Assembly (NCBI GenBank): GCA_950295325.1
Contig: OX485805.1
Coordinates: forward strand, 4,960,501-5,024,500
Direction: 5' to 3'
Length of the DNA stretch: 64,000 nucleotides
From: Polytrichum commune
Taxonomy: Eukaryota; Streptophyta; Polytrichopsida; Polytrichales; Polytrichaceae
Part shown: piece by piece, positions 1 to 12,067 of the stretch
How the letters are laid out: each line of letters opens with the position of its first letter
Numbering within the stretch: the stretch's first letter is position 1
The notes under the pieces: model-generated
What the model saw: only the letters and a program-made list of their open reading frames with translations
Databases searched by the model: none
What the model was told of the DNA's origin: nothing
Made by a program: the position numbers and the translations under genes

Positions 1-3000
1 GACAAAAATTTGATGTATGTTTGGAGTTGGTGCTAGAAAATAAATTCTATATCAAATCATTGAGGGTCAAACTCTTCTTGGTGTTGTATGCAAAAAAACA
101 AAAAACCAACCCCTAACCAAACTTAAATTAAAGAAGAGCTATAGCATTGGATTCTCTTAAGAAATGTAATTTCATATTGAAATGATTTCAAGTTGTGTGT
201 GTGTAGCAAGGTTGGCGAACAACTACTCAATTAAGCAGTAAAAACCCTATGAGGAGAGAGGACCCCAAATTTATAGACTAAGAATGAAAAAAAAACACAC
301 ATAATTGTGGGCAACACAAGTTAAGGTGGGTACACCTAATGCGCACAAATACCTATAATGGTTTAAAACTATGTGTACATATCCACTTCAAGAATTCATA
401 AGATAATTTTATGGCATACATAATGAGTGGGCTTGAGAAAGCTTGACTATTGGTGTTGGCTGGTCATCCACATCATTCCCCTCCATTGGTTCTTCATTCC
501 AATCAAAACCCAAATGGATTTTTGTACCCCATGTCAAATCCACCAACTTGGCCATGTTGTACTTTGCATCTACAATTTCCTCTCCTAACAATTGCAAATA
601 TTTTTCAATAAGCATGTTTTCAATTCAAAGATTCAAAGAGGAAATAAAACTTAAAAAGATTCAAAGCATGGTGAGTAGTAGAATAATCAAATTGAGAGAG
701 AACCCATTCTAAAAAGCTTATTCTAAACTTTGAATGAAGCAATTCTTTAATGATCCAAGGATTGTACCACACTTGTAACATTATGCGGTAAGAAAGAATT
801 AGTAATTGCTCAACTGCAAGGTTGAAAAACCAAATGAGTCACCCCTACCAACGTGCTTGAGGGAATCAGTAGCATAATTGTCCATAATTAAAAGTACCTT
901 TCATTTTTGAGATTTGGAATGCACATAGAGGCTAATCATCCAACTCTCAAATACATTTGTTGTCATCCATGTTGTTTGGTTTGCACACCAACGCACAAAA
1001 TTTGTTGGCAACCACCTTCCAGAGCATCTTGGGCCTAGGGATTTATAAATTATCACAACCTTCAACTTGTTAGTGCATGTTGTGTTTATAGCAAGAACAA
1101 GCATGAGACGGTCCTTTTGAATCTTGCGGCCACAAGCTTTTCCTTGAGCTAGTGTCTTGTTTGGTTGGGCTCATTTAAATAATTAAGAACTCCCTCTTTT
1201 ATACAACTACGACACCCAATAATGCGACGTTTAGAATCTCCGTTTTGTCATATTAAAGAGGTAGTTAATGCTAACCTTTCATCTATGTTATGTACATCTA
1301 AAATACATCCATTTTTACTTGGGAACTTCACTTATCATTGGGAACTTAATGAGAATTCGGGTTACTAGTGTAGAATGGGCATAGTTAGGGTTAGAGTGGC
1401 CTCCTGCCTAGCATGTTGCCTTGTACTCATGGTGATATAGTATCACTAGTATCTTGATGCTAAACATCACGCATCATTGTTGTTTAGTTTCTTAGTAGAG
1501 ACCTCTTTATGTTTTGGCGTTAATAAAATGATTAATTTTCAAAAATTCGTAGGGAATTTAAATAAGATGACAGTTGCTAACTTGGGTAGGCAACACCAAA
1601 AATCTTTGGACTCCTTTTTCAAGAATTATTGAAAACATTTGTATTTGTTTGGAGTTATAAGTCATTTCATACCATCTATATTGCTTAAACTCGTTGTACA
1701 TATATTTTTAAGCTCATATTACTTATGTTTTTTGTATTCTCTCAACAATACGACAACTTTATGCCATTTGTCATATTAATGAGAGACGACGTCTCCATAA
1801 CACGATATTTTTTTTTGGTGTGTTTCCCAATCGCGTCATACTAAAGAGGGAGAACAGTAATGCCATTGTCTTCATGAGGAGACGACTGTGCCTTTTGATC
1901 TCCACTGGAATATTATTTCACCCCGGAAGGAAGACGACCAAAGTTTCCAACATGCCCACCGTAGACCGAATTTACTTTTTTCTAGAAGGTCATTGAATTG
2001 GGTGCCACATCAGCTCCATGTCATCCTCCCTCATCTTCCTTATCTTTTGGCTTGTTTTCTTTATTGCCCGAGCTTGTCTTCATACGGTCGACCATATCTT
2101 GCACCCCAAATTTGACCGCTTATTTATGATTTTTTTTTTTCTTTCTTTCTTTCTTTCAATATGCTATTTTTATGACAACATGAGCATGAGTATGCGCATA
2201 CCTTGTTTTGAAATTTTTGGATTAGATTATAAGAGTTGTATAAACCGAAATAATACAATAAATCATAACACTTATGCATCAAATTCAAACATCATAACAC
2301 TTCCACAAACTATGTAACGTATTTATACGAACACCATGGTAAAGTCAAACTTAGCTCTCGTATCTAGACATGGAATTTTGGATAGAAAACGTGTAATTGA
2401 AACCTTTAGTTATGTAGAACTAGTAGATTCAATTAAACAAACAACTATTGCATATTGGAATAGAAAAAGTAGACTCGGAGAATTTTCATTTCAATCGTTG
2501 AACTTATCATAAACAATTGAAACCGTCTTCAAGATAAACTTCAAGTTTGACTGTCAAAAAAGCCCCAAGGGGGGGGGGGGGCTCCTTAGGCAATAAAGGG
2601 TTATTATTATTAACATCACTTGCCTTTTTGGGCACATCCTTGCCCCCATCCAATCACCATGTCTACCAAAGAAGCTTAGGACTCATCAACGTCCCCCTTC
2701 CATTCAAAGCCGGCCCTCCAACTAGACTGACCTTGTTTGGGACGTGTTTTGGTGTGTTTATTTTTTTCTTTTTCTTTTGTGGTTGGAGGCGACCCCACTT
2801 TGAGACTCGGTGGTGGCTCCTCTTCTCATTGTCACGTGGCCAAAAGGACGTATAAAGAGAAGTCCACAAGTGATCCAAACACTACACGAGGGGTTAGGGA
2901 CACCACTCGAGTCAATGACATCCACCCTAGTGTTGTGGGTCTTGGCTATTGGTCTAATGCACCGGCCGGTCTAATATGGAAGCTCCTCTACTTCTCACCT

Positions 3001-3103
3001 ACTAGTACAACATGACCGTTAGCGGCTACTTTATGGTGTTCGTTTTGCTTTTTTGAATATACTATACATGTATGCATTGAAGAGCGATTTTTTTGGATGT
3101 TGA
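1..3103. other. intergenic, no gene seen
   Basis: This is AT-rich, low-complexity sequence with no ORF that resembles a protein family and no clear splice structure. A run of 13 G lies at 2569-2581 and a T/C-rich stretch near 2129-2158. The short ORFs present have no recognisable domains. It reads as decayed intergenic or transposon-derived DNA. Confidence 0.6.
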
Positions 3104-3462
3104 GGGTTAGTTTAGACGACGATGAAGAAGTGCACTGGTTAGTCAAGAATTTTAGCCCAAGACAAGGTTATTTGAGGCACCGGTTGTTGGAGATTCTTTG
3201 GAGGTCAAGTTTATGGTCCAAGGGTTTGGGGTTGCCCGACAAACTTGACCTCCTGAGAACTCCCTAGCAAAAAGTGTTGCCATGATGGTGGCCATGTCAT
3301 TTTTTCATCCATGCTCGAAGCTTGTCCGTTGGAGAAGTCTTGGATGTAGTGTAAACCTCGGTGGGTAAAGAACCCATATTTGATAACCAATATTATGCTC
3401 CATTCCCCTCTTTTTTTTTGACCGGTGCACTTCTTCACCATAATCTAAACATGCCCTAAAGT
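3104..3462. mobile_element. foldback MITE-like element, about 359 bp
   Basis: The left end (GGGTTAGTTTAGACGA, then GAAGAAGTGCACTGGT) is repeated inverted at the right end (GGTGCACTTCTTCACC, then TCTAAACATGCCC). The arms are about 40 bp with several mismatches. A second short inverted pair (GGAGGTCAAGTTT near 3198 and AAACTTGACCTCC near 3240) lies inside. The GGGC...TTTAGA ends resemble PIF/Harbinger or hAT MITEs, but no target duplication is clear. Confidence 0.6.
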
Positions 3463-3604
3463 CTCCATGTGGAGGACTCATGGTCAAATATGACCTTGTG
3501 TAAAACGAAGTGGGGCTACCACACGTTTCTCAATGAATGAGAGGTTTTAGAAAGCAGTAGGCATGGTCACTAATCATTGGTGTCATCTGGCCCTAAGTCA
3601 ATAC

Positions 3605-3848
3605 AAGAGGGAGAGATGCAATTGTTGCATATGAGTATAGTACCTCTCATAATCCAACATAAAGCCCTCAAATGATATGTAGTGCCAAAGACTGCTTTTT
3701 AAAGCTTGTATGACACCGTTTTAAAATTCAAAGATCATGAATTGGTCTAGTCCAAGTCATTTGAGATGAATTGGCCACAAACCTATTTGGAGTTGAGTGT
3801 TTATGTGGGATGGATGAGAGATAATAACACTCATAATGTCCTCTCTTC
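3605..3848. mobile_element. MITE family D, copy 1
   Basis: Terminal inverted repeats of about 45-50 bp contain TTGTTGCATATGAGTAT, CCTCTCATAATCCAACATAA and, inverted on the right, TTATGTGGGATGGATGAGAG. The same termini occur at about 9949-10193 and 26226-26476. The interior is short and has no coding capacity. Confidence 0.6.
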
Positions 3849-4254
3849 ATGCAAGAGTGTTTGAACTAGATAGACGAGATAGGTTGTGAGCCACTTGGAA
3901 CTTTTAATGCACATAATACCACAATTAAAGTATGTTGACATCAGGTTTGTGTTTGAGAAACTTGAGGTCCAAAACATCCCTTAGTGGACCTTATTTTATG
4001 TCCTTCAAATATGTGTCATTGTGAATTGAGGGACCTAGCTCGAAGAGCAAGATATCCACCTTTGACCAAACCTTGGAGGGTTTTGATCTTGATTGATTAC
4101 AAATGAGATAATTATTATTATCCTTTTATGGACGAGCGCGAGTCACCCTTGAGCTCATAACTTACAAGGACTAGAATCTACAAGAGACACATGATTGAAC
4201 CAACTATATTTGGAGGTCCATATCTTGTGCTCTTTTGCTTCTAAACCCGACTAT

Positions 4255-4655
4255 AACAAGAAAACGGTAGAACCGTGAGGCTCTGTCCTTTACTATGAAA
4301 GACTACAATTGTAGATGTCCACTTTGCTCATGCCAATCCATGGCTATTCACTATACCAAACCTTCCTTGGATTTTGTGCACCTTCTTCTCAAATGCGGGT
4401 CAAGGATTGAAGCTACTCATTACCCGAATTTTTTTAAATGAATAATCTAGAATTGCCGAAATAATTATAGTTAACTAGATTTCTTCCAATGCATTCAACT
4501 CTCTCTCTCTCTCTAGAGAGAGAATCCACATTAAATAAAGTGGACCAAAAATAATAAGAACAAGTAACGTTCAAGTGTGAACGCAAAGTGGTTAGGAAAT
4601 TTGCTCTTGAAACGAAGAAGTTGATGCATAGACTCTGTCCTCCATACAGAGCCAA
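4255..4655 (+). repeat. long direct repeat E, copy 1
   Basis: About 400 bp is repeated in the same orientation at 44456-44868 with roughly 90% identity by eye. Both copies begin AACAAGAAAACGGTAGAACC and end in ACAGAGCCAA. The centre differs: this copy has a CT/AG tract near 4498-4522, while the other has an AT-rich palindromic insert. GGCTCTGT near the left and ACAGAGCC at the right end form a short inverted pair, suggesting a non-autonomous element. Confidence 0.7.
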
Positions 4656-7600
4656 TAAAGGCACACTTCCATGAGCTAACCATCTCGGAGAAATCCACTA
4701 ATTCAATAAAAATCGATCTCCATCCATATGGAAGTGTGCTTATTTTTGTCCGAAGAATGATAGCTGGCATAATTGCATGGAGAGGTTGAAGTTGGATAAA
4801 GGAGAATTGATCATTGTTTTTTCTTCTAAAATTAGAATTTGACTTTAGATTTGCATAAACATGTCGATGTGGATCAAAAATTGTCGAATTTTACATTATA
4901 AAATGTTTATGACGGCATACAATTATTATCTAGACATCCTCACAATTTTCATAAATGTTTTGAGTTTATTTTGGTTAGTATAAAAAGTCAACACATAAAG
5001 GTCAATATGTTACTCATACAAAAGTAAAACTAGATAAATGGAATGATGGCCACACCCGACTTGCATGTTTGACAGACAACAATGCAAATATGATCTCTCT
5101 CACATGTCTCCTCCCCGGTCCTCCCCCGACTCCATTGTGGAAGTGCTTGGCAAACAAAATGTTGGGAGATCATGTCCAAAGATTTACCGACATCAATAGA
5201 AGAGTTTAGATTCCTTTGCCATAACGGTCAACACAAGTCTACACTTAGAAGTACACCGATGGAACACATATATTTAGACATGCAACGATATCCATGTTTG
5301 AGATTAGCAATGTTAGATGATTTTACTCTTGTGTTCATAAGTTAGAGCCCAACCCCAAACCCAAACCCAAAAGGGGCCAGTTGCGAGCGAGGAGGCCTCT
5401 CTCTCTCTCGCTCGTAATAAACATGGTTGGAAGCAATTTGTACCTTTTAAAAAATAGCGGGGTTGGCACTATGGTGTAGGATTGCTAGTTTTTTTTGAAC
5501 GATAATGTAATGATAATGTAATGACATTTCTGATCAATCATGATACGACCCACAATTAGGATGAGATTCGTAAGGATTAGTTCCCATGCAAGCCACTCGC
5601 CCACCAGATTCTAGTGGGCGAGCGGCCTACATGGAAACTAACCCCCCAAAAAAATCTCAAACTTGGATGGCCAGGCTGTGGGACGCATCCACTTTGGATG
5701 AAAAATGACAGGTGTCAGCTAGATTAGGATTAAAAATATCCAAGGAAGGAAGCACCTACGAACTTCTTAACCAGCAAGCTGCCCGCGGGAAGGAAGGGGG
5801 AAAAAGTAAAAGGAAGTGGGCGGGCCCCACCTCGAGAACGGTAGACAAGGAAGGAAGCAGTCGGGGAAGGCCGGCCAGGCGCCGCTTTCCCCCCGTCATC
5901 CTGGGTCTGACACGTCAGACGATCGTTGGTGGGCCCACCCGCCAATCATCCACGTGTACAGTCAACTCCCCAAATACTCATCACCTGGTGGATCGTGATT
6001 CGCTACTCACATTATTGGTAACTTCATTTTGCAGGAATCTATGGAATATACCTCAAATTAATAAAGGAAAGCGGAACGATCCCAACATGTAACCGGCCGG
6101 TTGGGCTTCGGAAAACCACTAGGGATCTTGACTCATTCTAACCCAAAAAACCTCCCTTCGCTGGGGATTATGTCCACAAATAGATCTTGGTCCACCACTT
6201 TTCACACTGGTACAGTCGGAGATGCCGACAGATGGTGTCAAAACTGGCCGGTGGGATTAGCCCCTCATGCCCATTTCTTAGGGTTTAGCTGCACATCCTG
6301 GTTAAGGCTTTTCGGTTAAAGTAAGTGGACCCGACTTGAATGAGTTGTATTGTGCTTGCATTGCCCAGTTTAGGGAGTTAGATAACCTGTATGAGAGCTA
6401 ATCTATCTCACGACTGCACAACCCTGTTGAGATTAAGGTTTGGATAAGTAGTTATCAAAATAGAAGTTAGCTAAGTTTTGGGACCTTGCTTTTGTGAACG
6501 AAATCTTAACTCGTCCATACCCCTAATGCTAACTAACTTCTACAAATGAGGTAGCCCAAGATTTTGTCTTGAATGTATGCCTTTCATTTTCCCCATCTCT
6601 TCTCCATTCCACTGCGAGGTGGACCACACTATTTCTTACATCGTCCTAAATTAGCATAATTACATATTGTAAATTAATATTGGGTGTAAGCATGGTAAAG
6701 TGGACAACTCTTGATCCCTACCCAATGTTAAGTGAAATTGATTCAAAACTATGCACTAACTTTGAATTTATGTGAAGAATAAATCATAGACATTTAAAAA
6801 ATAAAAATAATCCACAAAGCCAAGCAATTTATGATGACAAAAATAATTTAAAGAAAAGTCTAGATATTCTAGAAGGCGGTGCAAGTGGTGTGCAAGGAGG
6901 TGACATTGAACAAGCAACTATTTTAAATTTGTTTAAAATATGATAAATTACATTAAATTGATGGTTTTCTATGAATTTTTGTGACGATGCCCTCAAGTGG
7001 ACAATGCATTCAAGGAATATGAAAAATTCCAACTTTAACGTATTTAATTAAAATCATGAAATCTTATGTTCAAGACCATATTCAATCATTTGCTTTTGAG
7101 CATCATTTTTAATGGAAAGCTAACACAACAATAAAGGTCATCCTGAAGAAAAAAAATCCAATTTAAACAACACTCTACTACTACTTTTAGTCCTTTGACC
7201 ACAAAAATGATGGTTTTAGTGTGCCGGAGCACTATTTTGGTCCACTTTACCATGCATGCACCCTATTAAAATATCATTTAATGCTCAACATTAGATAAAT
7301 AATACGTTTTGATATAATTACACTTATTTCTTTTAATCATAATGAAACAAAAACGGTGTGGGCCACAAAATTATAATGTATCATAATTAGTGTCATGTTC
7401 AAAACTTGGGCAAGTTGAGCAAACCTTTGAGCGGTCAACCTTAACTCCTCTCTTAGATTGGTCAACCTTTGGTTAGTGGTAACTAGGATGTGCGGCCGTG
7501 TGATTGGTTAGCTCATATACGAGTTACTGTAGATGACCCCCTATTTCATCTTTACATGTGCCCAAATGTAGTTTCCATGTGGGATACAAGTGGGTTGTGA

Positions 7601-7715
7601 TGAGTGTGAGCATGACATATGGCAAATTTGGAGGGGAGAATAATTATTTTATGTTGAATAGAGAGCTCTCTATGGTAGTTGATCTCACTAACTCACATTG
7701 TTAGCTAATTCTCCC
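4656..7715. other. intergenic; GC-richer patch at 5760-6300
   Basis: No gene is recognised. A GC-richer patch at about 5760-6300 has a 126-codon ORF without family resemblance. Part of the patch (about 6035-6165) matches the upstream region of the second Dof-like gene (repeat family F). The remainder is AT-rich. Confidence 0.5.
6035..6165 (+). repeat. repeat family F, copy 1
   Basis: Sequence including GGAATCTATGGAATATACC, CTCAAATTAAT and CAACATGTAACCGG is shared with about 28112-28345. Parts of it are shared with about 39720-40050, upstream of the second Dof-like gene. All three copies are in the same orientation. Boundaries are approximate. Confidence 0.5.
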
Positions 7716-7716
7716 A

Positions 7717-8035
7717 GCTAGGTGGGTGCGGTTAGGCCCTTACTAGGATGAGAAAAACCATATGATTAGGACGCTATGGTTAGCAATTTCAAATCGAGGT
7801 TGTAGCCACTTTCCTTATGATTTTTGGAGCATTTATGAATATCTCAAATTTCATAATCAAAGTGAAGATTCTTGTGCTCATTAAATGTTTACATTACCCC
7901 CCCCCCAAAATATATTGACCATTGAGCCTAGAACTACTATCATGTTTTCAGCATGTAGGCCAATCTTTTTAAAAACACATGTATGTTTGGTATCCATACA
8001 TGGATTTAAACCTGACGACATACGACTCAAATAAA
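7717..8035 (+). mobile_element. MITE family A, copy (diverged)
   Basis: This matches the family core: GGTTAGCAATTTCAAATCGA, GGTTGTAGCCACTTTCC, AAAGTGAAGATTCTTGTGCT and TTGAGCCTAGAAC. A run of 10 C at 7897-7906 lies where other copies have C-rich tracts. The ends are eroded and boundaries are approximate. Confidence 0.6.
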
Positions 8036-9621
8036 GGCGTTCAAATAAGAATAAACAATCGAATAATGCATATGTACCTTACATGATAAGCAATGCAACT
8101 AACATTAATCCAAAATTATGAGTAAAGTGCCACACGTCACATTTGTATTCGTTGGAGAGTCTACAAAATTTCACATGTCATCTCATAATAATTAAACATT
8201 TTGGTACCAAAGTGTCAAACTTGCTTATCACCTATCCTATACAAGTAGCATTGGATTCTAAGGCTGTTGGTCCAAAAAAAGTGTTGATCTACAATGGGAA
8301 TTTGATTTAATGAATGATCAAAGTGTTTCTTTTTCTTTTTCTTCCGCTTACCTATTCCATGATTTACAATGCACGCGCACATGTGCTATGGGCCAGGTCC
8401 AACGAAATCACCATACCAGAGTTTCAAAATGCTCGACCGTCAATGACATAATACTGAATTCACATTGCATGGATGGTTTGGAACATTGATTTATACGTGT
8501 AGATGCAACGGACCGAGAAGGTGCAGGGTGACCTGAGACATCAATTCATATGCTTGGGTGCAACGGACTGGGATGGCAATATACTTACAAGGTATGTAAA
8601 CATAAACTAAGTGTCGGTTGTAAAGTGGTCAAAATGTTTTAGAACATAGCAAGTCTTTTGCATTTTATAATGCAAATCCAAGGGACTTTTTGTGTTCTCG
8701 GCCGTCTGTAAAAAACGCATGTTTTAGTCTCTCATACTTCATGCCTAGCATTTATGGTATGTAGTTAGCAGTGCCTCTCATCACTGGTCAGCTCTTACCG
8801 GTCATCAAGAACTTCACCTCTTGGGAAAGTAAAAAACAAAAAACAAAAAATGCAATGGCAATTGTTATTGCAAAGTTCAAAGCTAGGTAACATTAACCTT
8901 CTCCAAAATCATGAGTGCTTTGCTCAAGCAATTCTTACAAGATTCATGGGTTTGAGGAACAATTTAGTGGTTGGTTTAGTGGTTGCCATGAGAGGCTCTC
9001 TTTAAATTGGATTGCTTAGGGTAATTTAACAATGTTTAGATTGCTTCTTAGACTCAATCTTAATCTTTTATTCTACCTAGAGATACCTAAACTTGCTCCT
9101 ATGGAACTTGCAATGGTTCTAACACAAGTTAGACATAGGCTTCTCAACTAGACTCAATATAGGCCACATAACATTACTAAGCGGCTACATGGTGATCTCT
9201 TTCCTCATAAAGAAGGTTGCATTTATAAAACTTTGATAATCTACGTCTGCTTGTCAAAAAGTTTAAAGTTTGTAGTTTGAGTGCTCCCCATAAATGGCGA
9301 ATTCCATAATCGAAGGAGAATTATGCTCATGTGATACAAAGTCCCACGGAACGTAGCCAATAAATTGTGTAATGTTTATGCAGATTTGAGTAAGAGCCAA
9401 CGGTATTCCTCAAGCCTACCGCTTATTCTTTCTCGTTATTCGCTCAAATTGAGTCCCCATAATGGGGTAGATGTTCACCTACCATCGGGGAGGGTGGAAA
9501 TGTTGATTCCTATTCAAAGCCTGAGTTATTATTTTACTCCAAACACATATTTGTATTGTAGATCCCGGGTGTTATTTTACTAAATTAACCTCTAAATCAA
9601 CATCAAGGACCATGAAGTGGT
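8036..9621. other. intergenic, no gene seen
   Basis: AT-rich sequence. ORFs are short and without recognisable domains. I see no splice structure and no full repeat copy. Confidence 0.5.
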
Positions 9622-9850
9622 CTACACTGTTTATGGTATATAGTGTCGCTTACTGTTTGGAATTACGCTATGCTATAACTTTTTGACATAGATTTTATTT
9701 ATTTTAACCAACAAAGGTTAAATATGTTGTTTGGACATCACATGACATAAACAACTCAACTTGACCATAACTAACATTCTAAGCAAAAAACTTATAGAAG
9801 TGCGTAACTCCGAATAGCAAGTGACACTAAATACCATTTATGGTGTAGTG
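9622..9850. mobile_element. MITE family B, copy 1 (229 bp)
   Basis: The terminal inverted repeats are about 45 bp. The left reads CTACACTGTTTATGGTATAT then AGTGTCGCTTACTG and ends ATTACGC. The right, inverted, reads GCGTAACTCCGAATAG, then GTGACACTAAATACC and ATGGTGTAG. A second copy lies at 41294-41516. The interior is AT-rich and non-coding. The superfamily is not assigned because no target duplication is obvious. Confidence 0.75.
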
Positions 9851-9948
9851 AGCTTAAGTTGGGATGAATCAACAACCAACCTATCAGGGGTCAATTTTTA
9901 GTATTACCCCCTCGGTAGGTGTGTGGAAACCACACCAATGACATACAA

Positions 9949-10193
9949 AGAGAGGGAGTTATCGCATATGAGCATACCCCTCATCCATCCAACATAAAAA
10001 CTCGATCCCTTGTAGATATGTGGCCAGTTCATTTCAAAATGACTTAGACTAGACAAATTCATGGCCTTTGAAGCTAAATCCAATGTCAAATCAACCAAAA
10101 ACAATAACCTCCAAGATGCATATTATTTTAAGGTTTTTTTTTTTAATGTTGGATGAAGGAGACGTACACTCATATGCGATAATGACCTTTCTC
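9949..10193. mobile_element. MITE family D, copy 2
   Basis: The left terminus, containing GGGAGTTATCGCATATGAGC and CTCATCCATCCAACATAA, is inverted on the right as ATGTTGGATGAAGGAG and ACTCATATGCGATAATGACC. It is the same family as 3605-3848 and 26226-26476. Confidence 0.65.
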
Positions 10194-10564
10194 CGTGACA
10201 TATCTTATACCATGCCCACACTAGGGGCAATCGCTCGTTCTCGGCAACAGGAGAAGCCCCTCTTGATAGGGAGAGTGCATCTCTTTCCGAAATATGCTGC
10301 TAGTAGTAAGGATCTCTCGTCCTACGCACAGTAACCTCGCTGGATGCAACGTACTGCAGTTCCGCCAACGCATACAAGACAAAAACTCCAATCAAAGATG
10401 GAAACTTTCCCACTAGATCGCCCTCTCCTAGTGTGGACATGGTAGTAGTTGATTCCGAACAAAAAAAGGGGTGGCAGCTTATTAGTATGCATGCTTGAAA
10501 CTGCCAATCACCATAGCCTTCAAACCTCGAAGCGATCAGAAGGAGCTTCCCCCAGTCAACTCCC

Positions 10565-10720
10565 TATAAAAAGAGCAGACTTCTCTCACACTCACTCAGG
10601 TGCACCTGATCACCAGAAACCAACACACACTACAGTCTGGACTGGAAATTACAGTCCAGTACTTATTACTTTTCCTGAGCGACGATCATTTCTCTGAAAT
10701 TCACCGCTGCCAGTAAAGGT
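10565..10720 (+). promoter_or_regulatory. TATA box and first leader exon of the hydrolase gene
   Basis: CCCTATAAAAAGAG is a good TATA box at about 10563-10576, so transcription should begin near 10595. A consensus donor, CAGTAAAG|GTGAGT, starts at 10719, suggesting an untranslated first exon of about 120 bp followed by a leader intron before the ATG at 12068. This is sequence inference only. Confidence 0.5.
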
Positions 10721-11338
10721 GAGTACTTTTCTTACAAGTAGAAATCACACCACACTCCCCCTCCTGCCACACTTGTCCATCTCATCTCATTCTTATTATT
10801 CTCCTTGATCTGCTTCCTCAAGATTCTGACTTCATCATCACAACTCTAGTCCACCTCTGTAACAACTCATCACAACTCCCCACATTTGTTGCTGCTTCCG
10901 ACTTCCAGTCACAGGATCAGTAAGTAAGTGAGTGAGTAAATCCTCCGGGCCACATCGGATTCATACCGTAGAAAGTGAGTATGATGCATCACTTGGGGCC
11001 TCTTGGATGATGCAGTGATCTTGGTCAGCAGTGATCGTCATCACATTTTCTCCTCAAGAGATTGATTCAACTTACGCAGCTTCCAGTAGAAGTAACAACG
11101 AACTCTGGACAGTGGTGGACTAACGCGGTGTCATCATCATCATCGTCATCGTCATCATCTCAGTTCCATTAATTCATTCTTCTTCTTCATGCACTTTGCA
11201 GACGCACTGGTCATCAAAGCCTTTCCAAATTCCGAGGTCCTAAAGTGCGTGTGCCCAGTGGAGCGTGTCAAAAGCTCAAATTTGGAGTTGATTCTGTGGT
11301 CTCAGCATTGTCGCATCTGACACAGTGACAGCAAGGTC

Positions 11339-11341
<3 letters not shown>

Positions 11342-11409
<68 letters not shown>

Positions 11410-11430
11410 AAGAGCGAGAGAGAGAGAGAG
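11342..11430. repeat. (GA)n microsatellite
   Basis: About 89 bp of GA dinucleotides, interrupted by two GCGAGAAA-type units near 11404-11417. It lies in the probable 5' leader region of the hydrolase gene. A shorter GA tract at 12049-12067 runs directly into the ATG. Confidence 0.95.
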
Positions 11431-12067
11431 TTGGTTTGTGTTGTTGTCGGCGATGGAGTTGCTGTGGGCTGGACTGGACCATGTCCTTTGTTGAAGAGGT
11501 TTGGGTTGGCGGTTGCGTCACAACAGATTTTCCATTTCTTCGTGGTGTCAGGTAGACAGGCAATCTGTGGGAAGGAACCGGAGTTCGGGAAGCTGGAGCT
11601 TGGTGATGGACACAAATTGAGGGGTATATTTGTTCCTTTTCAGTAAATTGCAACAATCTTTGGGTGAGGGTCGGCGGGTGCGGAGATTTTGGAGCCCGGA
11701 GCTCAGTTAAGTAGTTCATAAGTGTGAAGCTTGGTGGTCACAGTTTGAGCTTTCGGCTCTACATTGGTGCATTTTTCAAAGCTTGCATTTTGGAGCGCTT
11801 GGGTTGGCTTGGGAAGTTTTGGGTTCACAGAAAATTGTTGAGAGGTTTGGGTAGCTTGGGGAGTTCTGGGTCCACAATTTTTTTTTGTTGAGCTCTAAGT
11901 TTGGGTTGGGCTTGGGCGGGAGTTTTGGATTTACACATTCTTGAGAGGCTTGGGGTTGGGGAGTTTGGATTTAGAAGAAAATTGTTGAGAGAGGTTTGGG
12001 ATTTTATAAGAATAGATTTTGGTTTGGGAGGTGTGGGGGAGATTTGAGGAGAGAGAGAGAGAGAGAG

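Noticed and set aside
5712-6092. 126-codon ORF in a GC-richer patch
   Set aside because: Basic, low-complexity product, and it runs into repeat family F; no splice partners or domain were seen.
11276-11719. 147-codon minus-strand ORF with long Ser-Leu runs
   Set aside because: It is the translation of the (GA)n microsatellite and its flanks; low complexity, no start context or domain.
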